Positions 26,668 through 36,522 are shown, counted from the stretch's first letter. The stretch is 57,404 nucleotides of DNA from an uncultured Roseovarius sp. (GCF_947259555.1 NZ_CAMYMD010000047.1:1-57404); one strand, 5' to 3'. Notes: generated by a model not told the origin, from the sequence alone. Numbers and translations are program-made.

Positions 26668-29607
26668 ATGAAGGGACTGACAACGCGCCTTCGTCCAAGC
26701 GGGCTCGCGCGCGTGGCCCGCCGCTGTCTCAAGCCGCTTGTCGTCGCCGCGTCGCGCAATACCCGCCTGCTCCAGACGGTGGCGCGGGTGGCCGATCTGC
26801 TTGGCGCGGCAGACCGGGCCGCGCGCCTGCGGGCCGTGCGGCTCCGCCATCTTGCGCCGCAATATTTCGAGACACGAGACCTGAGCGGCGTGCTCGGGCT
26901 CATGGCGGAGATGGAGCGCACCGGCCTTGCCATGCAATTCTCCGCAGGCCGGCTGCTGGCCGATGAACTGGTCACCGCCAGCGGCCGGGCGCGCCTGCTC
27001 GATGCCGCGCGGGAGATCCGCGAGACCTCGCCGGACAGCGCCTTCGTGAGCCATGTCGCGGCGCTCTGTCAGGCGATGGAGGAGGATCACATCGCCGCCG
27101 GACAGGCACTGATCGCCGAGATGAACGACCCGCCCAAGGCGGCCAAATGGCTGAGGGCGCGTCGATTTCGGCTTCTGGAACAGAGCTGGCGAATCGTGGA
27201 TCTCATTGCGCGGGAACGCATGGACTGGGCCGACGAGGCCGGAGGCTACGACGCGCTGGCGATATCCCCGCCCCAGACCTCGCGGCTGGGTCCGCTTGAG
27301 GGGGGCGAGCGGGTTCAGTCCTTCAAGGAACATGCCCTGCAAGGGCGGATGCGGGACACCTATCTCGATATCTGCATCGCCGAATTCAACAGGGCTGACA
27401 GCCTGCCGGCGCGCCTGGCGGCGATTGAGGCGATGGTGCGGACCTCGATACGGCATAGTCCGGATTACTCGGCCTCTCACGCCTGTGCCGCGCGTCATCT
27501 CGACGGGCTCGACTCCGAGATCGCAACCTTGTTCCGCCCGCCCCCCGACAAGGCGGCGGCCGAGGCACAGGTTCTGACGCTGTGCACGCTGCTCTTGCTG
27601 GCGCGGCGGCTCGACCGTCCGGCCTTGGCGGCACGGATCATCGCACGGGTCGAGGCCCTGTCGCAGGATCCGCTGTTTCTGCCGGTGCTCTGGCCGGTGC
27701 CCGCGGCGCTGGCGCGCGATCCTGCCTGTCTGGCACACGCTGAACGTGTCATGTCGCGGATCCGCCACCAGCCGCCCCGCATCAACCGCGATGTGCAGAA
27801 TTTCTTTCGTTGGGCGCAGCTTGCGCAGGACGATGCCGGCGCAGAGGCGTTCTTTGCGGCACTGTCCGAAACGATGCGGCGCCGGGCGGGCTGCCTGTAT
27901 TATGTCAATATCCTGCAGCGGCAGGGCCGGTTCGAGGAGGCCCGCGCGCTGTTGCGCGATATCCACGGGCAGGCGCTGGCCAATCCCTCAAAGGTCAATG
28001 CCGTGACCAGCCATGGCATGATCAAGCGCGCCGGAGAGCTCGATTTCCTGATCGAGACGGCGCGGATCTGGCAGAGCGTGCCGCAGCCGACCGACGTGCA
28101 GGGCCTTGTGGTGATCCCCGCGCGCAACATAGATGCCTTGCGCCGGTATCCCCTGATGGTCCTGCTGGAGCTCAAGCGCCGGGGCTGGGCGGTGATTCCG
28201 CTGGTGCAGGGGCTTTTGCCATTCCAGCCCACCGGCCGCCCCGAAATCGACCTCATGGCCGGGGCGCTCACGCCGAACCAGCACCTCACGGCTGCGGCCG
28301 AAGCGGCGTTTCCCGCCCTGACCGGTTTCGTGGCGGACCCCGCGCAGGGGCGGCTGCTCTGGAACGAGCTGGATTTCTCCCACGCCGTCTGGGAGGATGC
28401 GGCGATCAACCGTCGCCGCTACGACATTTGCTATGACTGTCCCGAACTGCAATCCTATCTGGGCATGCTGATGGGCTGGACGGAGCTATTGGCCCGGGCG
28501 TTGCACTATGCCCATGATCTGGAGCGCGCGGGTGGGCCGCCGGTGATGCACATGTCGCTGTTCAACGCGCGCCTGCCCGATGCGATCTACGCCGCCTATG
28601 GCCGGGCGCATGGCGATCCCGAGCGGTTCTTTCATGTCCATGTGGCCAATGGCTATCAGAACTATTTCACGAATTTCAGCACCAACATGTCGCATCGGTT
28701 CGTGCTCCGCAATACGACCAGGGCCCGCGAGACCCGCTCGGCGTCTTTTCCGAGGCCCGCCAATTTCGACCGCTATCTCGCCGAGGCCCAGCCCGAATTG
28801 CCCCAGATCCGCGCCCGGTTTGCCAATACGACGCAGGTCCGCCGCTCGACCGGCGAGGCCGAACCCCGCCCCCCCGAGGCCGAGGCGGCCCTTGCGCGGA
28901 TCCGGGACTGGAAATCACGCGGTGGCCATGTGGCCTGTGCGTTTGGCAAGGTGGTCTGCGACAGCGCCGTGCCCTTTGACGGCGGGCCGGTGCATCGCTC
29001 GATGAAGGACTGGATCAATCATTGCATCCGCGCTGTCGAGGGCAGCGATACCCTGCTTCTGATCAAGCCGCATCCGCATGAGCTCAACAACCAGATCGCT
29101 ACCTTCCTCACCCAGTATTTCACCGATCTTTTCGACACGCCACTGGGCGACAATGTTCTGGTTCTGGAGCATCGCTGGTTCGATATTCACGACCTGGAGG
29201 ACATCGTCGACCTGGGTCTGATCTACAACGGCACCACGGCGGTGGAGATGGGGCTTTTGGGGATACCCTGCCTGCTGTCGGGGCATTTCGCACCGATCGA
29301 CTATCCGATTGGGCATCCGGTCGTGGAAACGGCCGAGGACTTCGAGGCCGCGCTGCGCTTTGAGCGTCCGGTCGAGGCCGCCCCCGATCTTGCCGACCGC
29401 GCCGCGATATGGCTCGATTACATGGCCAGCGAGACCTTCACCCTGCCCTACCGGTATCACGCGCGCCCGGTGACCAATACGGTGATGTATCCCCCCTGGT
29501 GGGTGGCGGAAGATCTTGAGCGCTACCGCAAGACGGGCGATCCTGCGGTGCAGACCCTTACCGACCGCGCTCTCGGGGTCGGCGGTGAACCGGGAGAGAG
29601 GCCATGA
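26668..29607 (+). CDS. Large capsule-type glycosyltransferase-like protein, paralogue A
   Basis: A 979-residue protein. The N-terminal ~430 residues are alpha-helical repeats with no clear enzymatic motif, including RLLEQSWRIVDLIARERMDW. The C-terminal half (~470-970) resembles capsule polysaccharide biosynthesis proteins of the KpsC/KpsS type: VVIPARNIDALRRYP, VLLELKRRGWAV, AINRRRYDI, LLLIKPHPHELNNQIATFL, LEHRWFDIHDLEDIVDLGL and IYNGTTAVEMGLLGIPCLL. The KPHPxE and TxAxEMGLLGxP motifs suggest a GT-B fold. A close paralogue lies tail-to-tail at 30827-33865. Overlap of 4 bp with the next gene. A role in linker or chain synthesis is possible; none is proven. Confidence 0.6.
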   Translation: MKGLTTRLRPSGLARVARRCLKPLVVAASRNTRLLQTVARVADLLGAADRAARLRAVRLRHLAPQYFETRDLSGVLGLMAEMERTGLAMQFSAGRLLADELVTASGRARLLDAAREIRETSPDSAFVSHVAALCQAMEEDHIAAGQALIAEMNDPPKAAKWLRARRFRLLEQSWRIVDLIARERMDWADEAGGYDALAISPPQTSRLGPLEGGERVQSFKEHALQGRMRDTYLDICIAEFNRADSLPARLAAIEAMVRTSIRHSPDYSASHACAARHLDGLDSEIATLFRPPPDKAAAEAQVLTLCTLLLLARRLDRPALAARIIARVEALSQDPLFLPVLWPVPAALARDPACLAHAERVMSRIRHQPPRINRDVQNFFRWAQLAQDDAGAEAFFAALSETMRRRAGCLYYVNILQRQGRFEEARALLRDIHGQALANPSKVNAVTSHGMIKRAGELDFLIETARIWQSVPQPTDVQGLVVIPARNIDALRRYPLMVLLELKRRGWAVIPLVQGLLPFQPTGRPEIDLMAGALTPNQHLTAAAEAAFPALTGFVADPAQGRLLWNELDFSHAVWEDAAINRRRYDICYDCPELQSYLGMLMGWTELLARALHYAHDLERAGGPPVMHMSLFNARLPDAIYAAYGRAHGDPERFFHVHVANGYQNYFTNFSTNMSHRFVLRNTTRARETRSASFPRPANFDRYLAEAQPELPQIRARFANTTQVRRSTGEAEPRPPEAEAALARIRDWKSRGGHVACAFGKVVCDSAVPFDGGPVHRSMKDWINHCIRAVEGSDTLLLIKPHPHELNNQIATFLTQYFTDLFDTPLGDNVLVLEHRWFDIHDLEDIVDLGLIYNGTTAVEMGLLGIPCLLSGHFAPIDYPIGHPVVETAEDFEAALRFERPVEAAPDLADRAAIWLDYMASETFTLPYRYHARPVTNTVMYPPWWVAEDLERYRKTGDPAVQTLTDRALGVGGEPGERP

Positions 29608-30794
29608 GCCATCTCGCAGGCGATGCTGATCAGGCGGCTGTTCCCGCACCCTATCCTTCGGCCCTCTCCGGGCCGTCGTTTCATGTTCTGCCCTCCGATG
29701 ACCCGAATGCCCGGCGTCTGGTGATCTTCTTTGCCGCCAAGGATCTGAGTTTCGACCGGTTCAACTTTTTCCAGCTTGGCCGCGAATTGCCCGAGCACCG
29801 CATGTTCGTCAACAATGGCAGCAATGACTGGTATCAGTCCGGAGTGCCGGGGCTGGGTGCGGATTTCACGGACTGCGTCGCCATGCTGCGGGCCTGGCAG
29901 GGCGCGCTCGGGGCCGCCGAGATCTGCACCGTGGGCACCTCGATGGGGGCCTATGGGGCCATTCAGTATGGGGCAGCCCTGGGTGCGCGGGTTCTGGCCT
30001 TCGCCTCCGAGTCCCGTCTGGGCATGCCGCATAGCCGCAGCGCCCGGTACTACACCGCCAGCACGCCGCCCGTCTGCCCTGATCTGAGGCCTGCCCTGAC
30101 CAAAGGCACGGCCGACGTGACGCTTTTCGTCGGAGAGCGTGACCCGGTGGATCTATGCGCCGCCAGCGAGCTGGCGGCCATGCAGGGGGTCCGGGCCTAT
30201 AGCCTTGTCGGATGCGCCCATATCGTGCCGACATTTCTGTCGCGCCAGTCGCGGTTGGGGCCGCTGCTGCGGGCCTTCGTCGCGGGAGAGGCTCTGCCCG
30301 ATCTGCCGGCCATGGGGCGCGCGCTGGAGGTGCCGGGATATGTCGCGGCCGTCCGCGAGGCTCATGAGGCCGCGCAAGCCGCCGAGTGGCCTCTGGCCGG
30401 GACCGCCGCGCGCCGGGCGCTCGGCCTGCTGCCGTTTGGCGAGGCGGCGGAATTTCTCCTCGGACAGGCGCTCTTGCGGCAAGGGGCCACGGCGGACGCG
30501 GTCGATCTGCTGGCGCGCAACGCGCTCAGCCAGCCGCCGGATGACAACGAGGCCCTGTTGTTGCTGGCCGCGGGATTGCGACGCCTGGGATGTCTTGAGC
30601 GTGCGATGCAGGTCTACCAACGGATGCTGATCTCCGATCCGGGTGAGCACCGGGCGCTGTTTGGCCTCAGCATGATTCACGAAAAACAGGGGAATATAGC
30701 ACAGGCGATGGCGCTGATCGCCCGTGCCTTGCGGATCAACCCCAGACACGGGGCTTACCGAAAGCGATACAAGGCCCTCCGCGCACGGCGCTGA
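29604..30794 (+). CDS. Alpha/beta-hydrolase with C-terminal TPR region
   Basis: A 396-residue protein. The N-terminal ~230 residues are an alpha/beta-hydrolase: RLVIFFAAKDLSFDRFNFF, the nucleophile elbow GTSMGAYG (Ser about 113), acid D180 in VGERDPVDL and His206 in VGCAHIVPTF. The second half has at least two or three helix-turn-helix repeats resembling TPRs (EAAEFLLGQALLRQGATADAVDLLA, EALLLLAAGLRRLGCLERAMQVYQRML, HRALFGLSMIHEKQGNIAQAMALIARAL). The fusion suggests a hydrolase or esterase scaffolded with other proteins, perhaps removing an acyl or lactone from the glycan. Coupled to the preceding large protein by ATGA. Substrate unknown. Confidence 0.65.
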   Translation: MSHLAGDADQAAVPAPYPSALSGPSFHVLPSDDPNARRLVIFFAAKDLSFDRFNFFQLGRELPEHRMFVNNGSNDWYQSGVPGLGADFTDCVAMLRAWQGALGAAEICTVGTSMGAYGAIQYGAALGARVLAFASESRLGMPHSRSARYYTASTPPVCPDLRPALTKGTADVTLFVGERDPVDLCAASELAAMQGVRAYSLVGCAHIVPTFLSRQSRLGPLLRAFVAGEALPDLPAMGRALEVPGYVAAVREAHEAAQAAEWPLAGTAARRALGLLPFGEAAEFLLGQALLRQGATADAVDLLARNALSQPPDDNEALLLLAAGLRRLGCLERAMQVYQRMLISDPGEHRALFGLSMIHEKQGNIAQAMALIARALRINPRHGAYRKRYKALRARR

Positions 30795-30826
30795 CGGATA
30801 TCGGGCCCACCGATCCGCGGACCGGC

Positions 30827-33800
30827 TCAGCGGACAGGCTCGATGGCGGTGCCGATCACCCGATCCGCCAGCAGGCTCACATGCGGGTCGCCCTTGGCGA
30901 GATAATCGTCCAGCTGGTCCTTGAGCCAATAGGGCGGATAGACCACTTTGTTGGTCACCGGGCGGGCATGATAGCAATAATCCAGCGCAAACCGGCCGTT
31001 TGACATGTAATCCAGCCAAAGCGCGGCGCGCGCGCGCATTTCGGGGTGCGGATCGACCGGTGTCTCGAACCTCAGCATCTTGTGATAATGCTCGGTCGAG
31101 CGCGGCACGTGGTGACAGACCGGATAGTCAATCGGCCCAAAGTGATTGGCCTGGATGCACGGAATATTGAGCAGCGACATTTCGATCGCCACCGTGCCGT
31201 TATAGATCAGGCCCAGATCGGTAAAGCGGCTGAGCGCCGTGATGTCGAACCAGCGGTGCCCCAGCTTGACGACATTATCGGGCAGATCGTCGGGCAGAAG
31301 GTCAAAGAAATACTGGTTGAGATAGGTGGCGATCTCTTCATTCAGCTCGTGCGGATGCGGCTTGACCAGAAGCAGCGTGTTCGAGTCGCGCACCGCATCG
31401 ACGCTGTCCAGCAACCAGGTCTTGAAATCCGCGTGCGCCGGGCCGCCATCAAAGGGAACGGCGCTGTCACAGACCACGCGGCCGAAGAGACACGCCACCT
31501 TGCCGCCCTTGGCGCGCCATTCGTGGATTCGGGCCTCGCAGGCCGCGGCTTCGGGGTCCATTTCCTTGACCGGGCCGGAGATCCGCTTGGCGGTGGCGAT
31601 ATGCTCCACCCGTGCGATGATTTCCTCGGCCCGCTCGTAATGCGCCTGGTAATACTCCTCGAAAAACGCCGGCCGCGGGAACGAGGCCGAACGGACCTCG
31701 GGAAAGGCGGTGATGTTGCGGATCACGCAGCGGGTAGAGATCTCGTGGCTGAAATTGGCAAAATAATTCTCGTACCCGTTGGCGGTTTGCAGGGCAAAGA
31801 ACATCTCCGGATCGCCGACCTTTTCGCAATAGAGCCGGAAGAGCGTGTCAGGCAGGCGCGAATTGAACAACGCGGCAAAGCCCGCGCGGATATTCTGCTT
31901 GGGCAGCCGGGAATGGGCGAAAACGGTGGCCCGGGCCGCAAGCTCTGTCCAATCGCAGAGTTTCTGCAATGTGCTGGTCAGCGCCGGGCAGGAAAAATCC
32001 ACATCATAGGCGCGGCGATTGATGCGGGCATCCTCCATCAGCGAATGATGCAGGTTGAGCCCCATCCACTCGATCCGGCCCTCATGCGGCGCGGCGACAA
32101 AATCCGTCAGCTCGGGAAACACCTTTGCCGCCGCCGGTGACAGGCGGCATTCCATGGTGATGCAGCCACCGAGCAGGTCGACATCAGGGTTGCCGGTGGG
32201 TTCATTGGGCAAGAGCCCCTCGACAAGGCATTTCGCGGCCCAGCCCCGGCGGCGCAGCTCCATGAGCACAACCAGCGGGTATTTGCGCAGCTGATCGATA
32301 TTGCGCGCGGCAATGACCAGAACGCCTTTCGGGTTCTGGGGCTGTGGCACCGCGGCAAAGGCATCGGCCGTATCGCGCAGAAAGCTCAGCTCGCCGCGGC
32401 GGCGCAGCAAATTCCAGTGCTGGAAAGGATTGAGGCGTCCCGGATGGCTCAGCAGCCGCACATGCAGCCCGTCGAGCACATCGAGCGCCTCGGCAAAGCG
32501 GCTTTGCCGCTGCAATATGTTCACATAATAGAGCGCGCTTGCCGATTCACGTTGCGGGCGCGGTATCTTGCGGAAAATCCGGTCCGCCTCGTCGAAGGCG
32601 CGTACCCAGAGGGTCCATTTGAAATAGGCCTTGATCTCGTGCGCCTTGCCCGGAACCTTGGGGAGCTTGCGGCGAATGGCACGGCTGCGCGTGACCCACT
32701 CGGGATCATCGTCGAGCACCAGTTCCGGCAGGGCCAGCCAGATCGCGGTATCGGGCGCGCCGGCGGCGGCAAAGCTCTCGATCTGGGCCTTGATCCGTGC
32801 GGCATCGGCGTCGCGTTCCAATATCCTGTACGTCCCAAGGGCTGAGACGAGAATGTTGATGATGCGCACCGCTTCGCCGTCTTCCAGTTCTGCAGGGTCG
32901 ATAACCACAGTGAGCGCCGCCAGATCGGCCTCGATACGGTCGATGCTCTGTCCAGCAAGCGCATAGGCCTTGTGGTAGCTGTACTGCCGCCGCACGCTCT
33001 GGCGCAGCATATCGGCGATCGCCTTGACCTGGATGTGAAGCGTGGTCGCGGCCTCGAATTCGGCAAGGCAGGCCCCAAGATACCCGTCCTCGTTGCGCGC
33101 CTGCAGAAGCGGCTCCTTGAAAGACACGTCGCGTTCATTCTGGTTGGCGGGGCCGTCCGACTTCAGCAGGCGGGCGGAGCTGCCGTCATTGTCAATCCAG
33201 CCCATCTGCTCGCGGGCGACCAGATCGACCACGCGCCAGGCATTCTTGAGCGCGGCAAAGGTTTTGTGCGCGCGGGTCTTTTCCTCCGGCGTGGTCGCCG
33301 TTTCGCTGGACAGACGATCCATGGCGGCCTGCACGATGTGCCCGGCCTCTACATATTCCCCGGCCTTGGCGTGCAACGCCGCGTAAAGATAGACGAGGAA
33401 CGGGCTGAAGGGCGCATCCTGCAACGCCTCCCTTGCCGCGGCCCGCAAGCGGCGACGGCCTTTCTCGTCAACCATTGCGCGTTCGATGAAAATACCGGCC
33501 GTGCGCGGCATCGGCTTGTCGATGGCCTCGAACTGGGTCGCAATCCAGAGCACACGCGCCAGATCGTTGCGCTTGATCCATCTGGCCAGCCGGTCCGAGA
33601 AATCCTTGTGGCGGATCTTGGTGATCCGGGCCGACGACGGGCGCCCTGCAAAGGCGGCATTGATCGCCTCGCGCGTGCGCATGTTATAGACCAGACGGTC
33701 GTCCCAAAGCCCCAGAATATCGCGCGCGCGCGCCATGCGCCCGCTCTTGAGCAAGAATTCCACGCGCATCAGCATAGCATTATAGCGCTGACGCCGCAGC

Positions 33801-33865
33801 GCTAGTTTCAATCGAGCCATGGCTGGCTGCTGTTTAACCGATTCCGTTCCTGGAAGTGAGCCCAT
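30827..33865 (-). CDS. Large capsule-type glycosyltransferase-like protein, paralogue B
   Basis: A 1012-residue protein clearly related to the 979-residue paralogue A: shared blocks include NAWRVVDLVAREQMGW, VLVIAARNIDQLRKYP, VLMELRRRGWAAK, ARINRRAYDV, LLLVKPHPHELNEEIATYLN, HRWFDITALSRFTDLGL and IYNGTVAIEMSLLNIPCI. It has the same layout: helical N-terminal region, then a KpsC/KpsS-like C-terminal half. It is divergent from the SDR at 34053 and convergent with the hydrolase, an inverted arrangement. M1 at 33865 has AGGT upstream; M16 at 33820 has no clear ribosome site. Donor and acceptor unknown. Confidence 0.6.
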   Translation of the reverse strand: MGSLPGTESVKQQPAMARLKLALRRQRYNAMLMRVEFLLKSGRMARARDILGLWDDRLVYNMRTREAINAAFAGRPSSARITKIRHKDFSDRLARWIKRNDLARVLWIATQFEAIDKPMPRTAGIFIERAMVDEKGRRRLRAAAREALQDAPFSPFLVYLYAALHAKAGEYVEAGHIVQAAMDRLSSETATTPEEKTRAHKTFAALKNAWRVVDLVAREQMGWIDNDGSSARLLKSDGPANQNERDVSFKEPLLQARNEDGYLGACLAEFEAATTLHIQVKAIADMLRQSVRRQYSYHKAYALAGQSIDRIEADLAALTVVIDPAELEDGEAVRIINILVSALGTYRILERDADAARIKAQIESFAAAGAPDTAIWLALPELVLDDDPEWVTRSRAIRRKLPKVPGKAHEIKAYFKWTLWVRAFDEADRIFRKIPRPQRESASALYYVNILQRQSRFAEALDVLDGLHVRLLSHPGRLNPFQHWNLLRRRGELSFLRDTADAFAAVPQPQNPKGVLVIAARNIDQLRKYPLVVLMELRRRGWAAKCLVEGLLPNEPTGNPDVDLLGGCITMECRLSPAAAKVFPELTDFVAAPHEGRIEWMGLNLHHSLMEDARINRRAYDVDFSCPALTSTLQKLCDWTELAARATVFAHSRLPKQNIRAGFAALFNSRLPDTLFRLYCEKVGDPEMFFALQTANGYENYFANFSHEISTRCVIRNITAFPEVRSASFPRPAFFEEYYQAHYERAEEIIARVEHIATAKRISGPVKEMDPEAAACEARIHEWRAKGGKVACLFGRVVCDSAVPFDGGPAHADFKTWLLDSVDAVRDSNTLLLVKPHPHELNEEIATYLNQYFFDLLPDDLPDNVVKLGHRWFDITALSRFTDLGLIYNGTVAIEMSLLNIPCIQANHFGPIDYPVCHHVPRSTEHYHKMLRFETPVDPHPEMRARAALWLDYMSNGRFALDYCYHARPVTNKVVYPPYWLKDQLDDYLAKGDPHVSLLADRVIGTAIEPVR

Positions 33866-34052
33866 GATACCTGATATATCTTCTTTCGTTCAAACGGACG
33901 GCCAAAATAACTTACATGGAAAGCAACGTCCACTGGTTGATACTATGGGTCATTTTCCCTTTGAGTACAAGAAGTGACCGAGCGCAAATGCTGGTTGCAC
34001 CTTTGGCGAAATTCCTGCTATCGATCCCGCATAATCCGATTGGGAAATTTGA

Positions 34053-34856
34053 ATGTCTGTTGCGGAACCGAACGATTTATTTGACCTCGGAGGACGGACG
34101 GCTTTGGTGACCGGCGCGGCCGGTCATCTGGGCGCGGCGATCGCCCGTGCCCTCAGCGGAGCCGGCGCAACGCTCTATCTGGCGGGCCGGCGTGTCGAGC
34201 CATTGGACTCCCTTGCTGCGGAACTCGGCAGCGCGGCCCATGTCCTGCCTCTTGACGTGACGGACAGCGCCGCGATCGCCGCGGCCTTGTCGGTGATCGA
34301 GACAGAGCAAGGGCGGCTGGATGTGCTTGTGAACAATGCGCATTCCGGGCGTACCGGGACACTGGAAACCGCCCGGGCCGACGATTATGCCGATGCCTTT
34401 GCCGTTTCCGTTCAATCCTCTGCAGAGCTCGTGCGCCTTGGGCTGCCGCTGATGCGCAAGGCCGTCGCGTTGGCCGGACAAGCCTCTGTTGTGAACATAT
34501 CCTCGATGTATGGCATGGTCAGCCCGGATCCGGCGATCTATGGCGACAGCGGCCACAACAGCCCGCCCTATTATGGCGCGGCCAAGGCCGGCATTCTGCA
34601 ATACACGCGTTATGCGGCTGTGCATCTCGCGCCCGAAAAGATCCGGGTCAACGCCATCAGCCCCGGCCCTTTTCCCAAGCAGAAAGTCGCGCAGAGCATG
34701 CCCGAGCTGTGGGCTATCCTGAATGACAAACCGCCGATGAAACGGGTGGGACAGCCCCACGAGATCGGCGGCGCGGCGCTTTTCCTGGCATCGGACGCGG
34801 CCAGCTATGTGACCGGCATAAACCTGCCTGTCGACGGTGGATGGACGGCTTGGTAA
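34053..34856 (+). CDS. Short-chain dehydrogenase/reductase
   Basis: A 267-residue classical SDR. TALVTGAAGHLGAAIARAL is the NAD(P) glycine motif, VLVNNAHSG replaces the usual NNAG, VVNISSMYGMVS carries the catalytic Ser, and the pair Tyr-x3-Lys is in PYYGAAKAG. ISPGPFPKQKVAQSMPE and INLPVDGGWTAW close the fold. It precedes the cytidylyltransferase-AKR gene by 4 bases (34856 to 34861), so both probably serve one pathway. It resembles Campylobacter PtmA, found with legionaminic acid genes, a recollection rather than a test. The 187 bases upstream form the divergent promoter region with the 1012-residue gene. Confidence 0.8.
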   Translation: MSVAEPNDLFDLGGRTALVTGAAGHLGAAIARALSGAGATLYLAGRRVEPLDSLAAELGSAAHVLPLDVTDSAAIAAALSVIETEQGRLDVLVNNAHSGRTGTLETARADDYADAFAVSVQSSAELVRLGLPLMRKAVALAGQASVVNISSMYGMVSPDPAIYGDSGHNSPPYYGAAKAGILQYTRYAAVHLAPEKIRVNAISPGPFPKQKVAQSMPELWAILNDKPPMKRVGQPHEIGGAALFLASDAASYVTGINLPVDGGWTAW

Positions 34857-34860
34857 ACAG

Positions 34861-36522
34861 ATGAGCGCCTCATCCCGACACCGCCGCCCGGTGCGCGCCG
34901 TTCTGCAATGCCGCCTGTCATCGTCCCGCCTGCCCGCCAAGGTCCTGCTGCCGCTTGCCGGTCTGCCGATCGCCGTTCTGGCCGCGAAACGCGCGATGCG
35001 CGGCGGCCGCGACGTGATGCTGGCCACCTCGGTCGAGGCGTCGGACGATCTCTTGGCCAGCGAAGCCGCGCGCCATGGCGTGCCGGTGTGTCGCGGCCCG
35101 CTCGACAATGTGCTGGCGCGCTTTGTGATCGCGACCGAAGATCTGCCGGATGACGCGCTTTGCGTGCGCCTGACCGGCGACAACACCTTTCCCGACGCGG
35201 ATTTCATTGCCACCCTGGTCGACCTTCTGGAGGCAAACGGCCTGCGCTACATGGCGCATGGCGGCAATCGCACGCAGTTGCCCTATGGCATGGCGGCAGA
35301 GGTCTTCGAGGTCGGTACATTGCGAGAGGCGGCCGCGGCCACGACCGCGCCTTTCGACCTTGAGCATGTCACCCCGTGGATCCGCAAACGTCATGCCCCG
35401 ACACGGATGCCGCCCTTTCCCGGTCTTGACCGGAACTGGGGTCATCTGCGCGCCACGGTGGACACGTTCGACGATTACCAGCGCGTCGCGGCCGTCTTCG
35501 AGGGCCTGGCGGACCCGGTCGGCACGCCCTGGCAGACGCTGGTGGCGCGGTTGCAGGCCCTGCCCGACGCGCCCACCTTCCATTTGCGCCGACAGGCGGG
35601 CGATCCGGCGGGCATGGTTCTGGGCACGGTGCAGCTGGGGCTGGCCTATGGGCGGGCCAATGCCGTGGGGCTGCCCCCCGAACAGGCCGCCCGCGCCATC
35701 GTGCACCGCGCCATCGACCACGGTGTCGAAGACATCGACACCGCCAGAGCTTACGGGCAGAGCGAAGCGCGGCTTGGTCGCATCCTGTCACGGGGCCTCG
35801 CCTCGCAGGCGCGTATCCTGACCAAGCTCGACCCGCTGGCGGATGTCGGCGATGACTGGCCCGCCGCCGCCGTGGCGGCCCGGGTCCGCGAGAGCGTGCA
35901 GGCGTCCCTGCTCGCCCTGGGTCTCAAGCGCTTGCCGGTTCTCATGCTGCATCGGGCAGCGCATCTCGACATGGCCGACGGCCAGGTGATGGACACGCTG
36001 GAAACGCTGCGCCGCGACGGCCTGGTCGGCACGCTGGGCGTATCGGTCCAGACGCCGGCCGAGTTGCGGCAGGTCCTGACGGACACGCGAATCGGCCATG
36101 TGCAGCTGCCGTGCAATCTTCTGGATTGGCGCTGGCGGGATCTGGTTCCGGATCTGCTGTCGCGCCCGGATCTCTGCGTGCATGTGCGCAGCGCCTATCT
36201 GCAAGGGCTTTTGACACCGGCCGACCCCCGGCACTGGCCCGGGATCGAGGGAGTCGATCCCGCCGCAATCGTGACGGTGCTGCGCGATCTGGCCACACGG
36301 CTGGAGCGGCGGGACTGTCGCGATCTCTGCCTCGCCTATCTGCGCGGCCTGAGCTGGATCGATGGCATCGTGGTCGGTGTGGAGACAGAACCGCAGTTGA
36401 TGGATAACCTGGAGCTGTTCCGCCGGGCGGCCCTCAGCCCGGATGAGATCGCCGAGGTGGATGCCGCGCTCTCACCTGTACCCGAGGCGCTCCTCGACCC
36501 CAGCGGCTGGCCCCGCATCTGA
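34861..36522 (+). CDS. Cytidylyltransferase (SpsF-like) fused to aldo-keto reductase
   Basis: A 553-residue two-domain protein. Residues ~10-240 are a SpsF-type nucleotidyltransferase (VRAVLQCRLSSSRLPAKVLLPLAG, VCRGPLDNVLARF, RLTGDNTFPDADFI, and LEHVTPWIRKR with the acceptor-side basic patch). Residues ~250-550 are an aldo-keto reductase: LGTVQLGLAYGRANAVG, DIDTARAYGQSEARLG (Asp293, Tyr298), ILTKLDPL (Lys322) and LMLHRAAH (His about 361), with the catalytic tetrad Asp/Tyr/Lys/His intact. ATG 34861, four bases after the SDR stop, is preferred to GTG 34837. A cytidylyltransferase plus a keto-reductase in one chain fits a second nonulosonate or 3-deoxy-sugar branch. Exact substrate unknown. Confidence 0.7.
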   Translation: MSASSRHRRPVRAVLQCRLSSSRLPAKVLLPLAGLPIAVLAAKRAMRGGRDVMLATSVEASDDLLASEAARHGVPVCRGPLDNVLARFVIATEDLPDDALCVRLTGDNTFPDADFIATLVDLLEANGLRYMAHGGNRTQLPYGMAAEVFEVGTLREAAAATTAPFDLEHVTPWIRKRHAPTRMPPFPGLDRNWGHLRATVDTFDDYQRVAAVFEGLADPVGTPWQTLVARLQALPDAPTFHLRRQAGDPAGMVLGTVQLGLAYGRANAVGLPPEQAARAIVHRAIDHGVEDIDTARAYGQSEARLGRILSRGLASQARILTKLDPLADVGDDWPAAAVAARVRESVQASLLALGLKRLPVLMLHRAAHLDMADGQVMDTLETLRRDGLVGTLGVSVQTPAELRQVLTDTRIGHVQLPCNLLDWRWRDLVPDLLSRPDLCVHVRSAYLQGLLTPADPRHWPGIEGVDPAAIVTVLRDLATRLERRDCRDLCLAYLRGLSWIDGIVVGVETEPQLMDNLELFRRAALSPDEIAEVDAALSPVPEALLDPSGWPRI

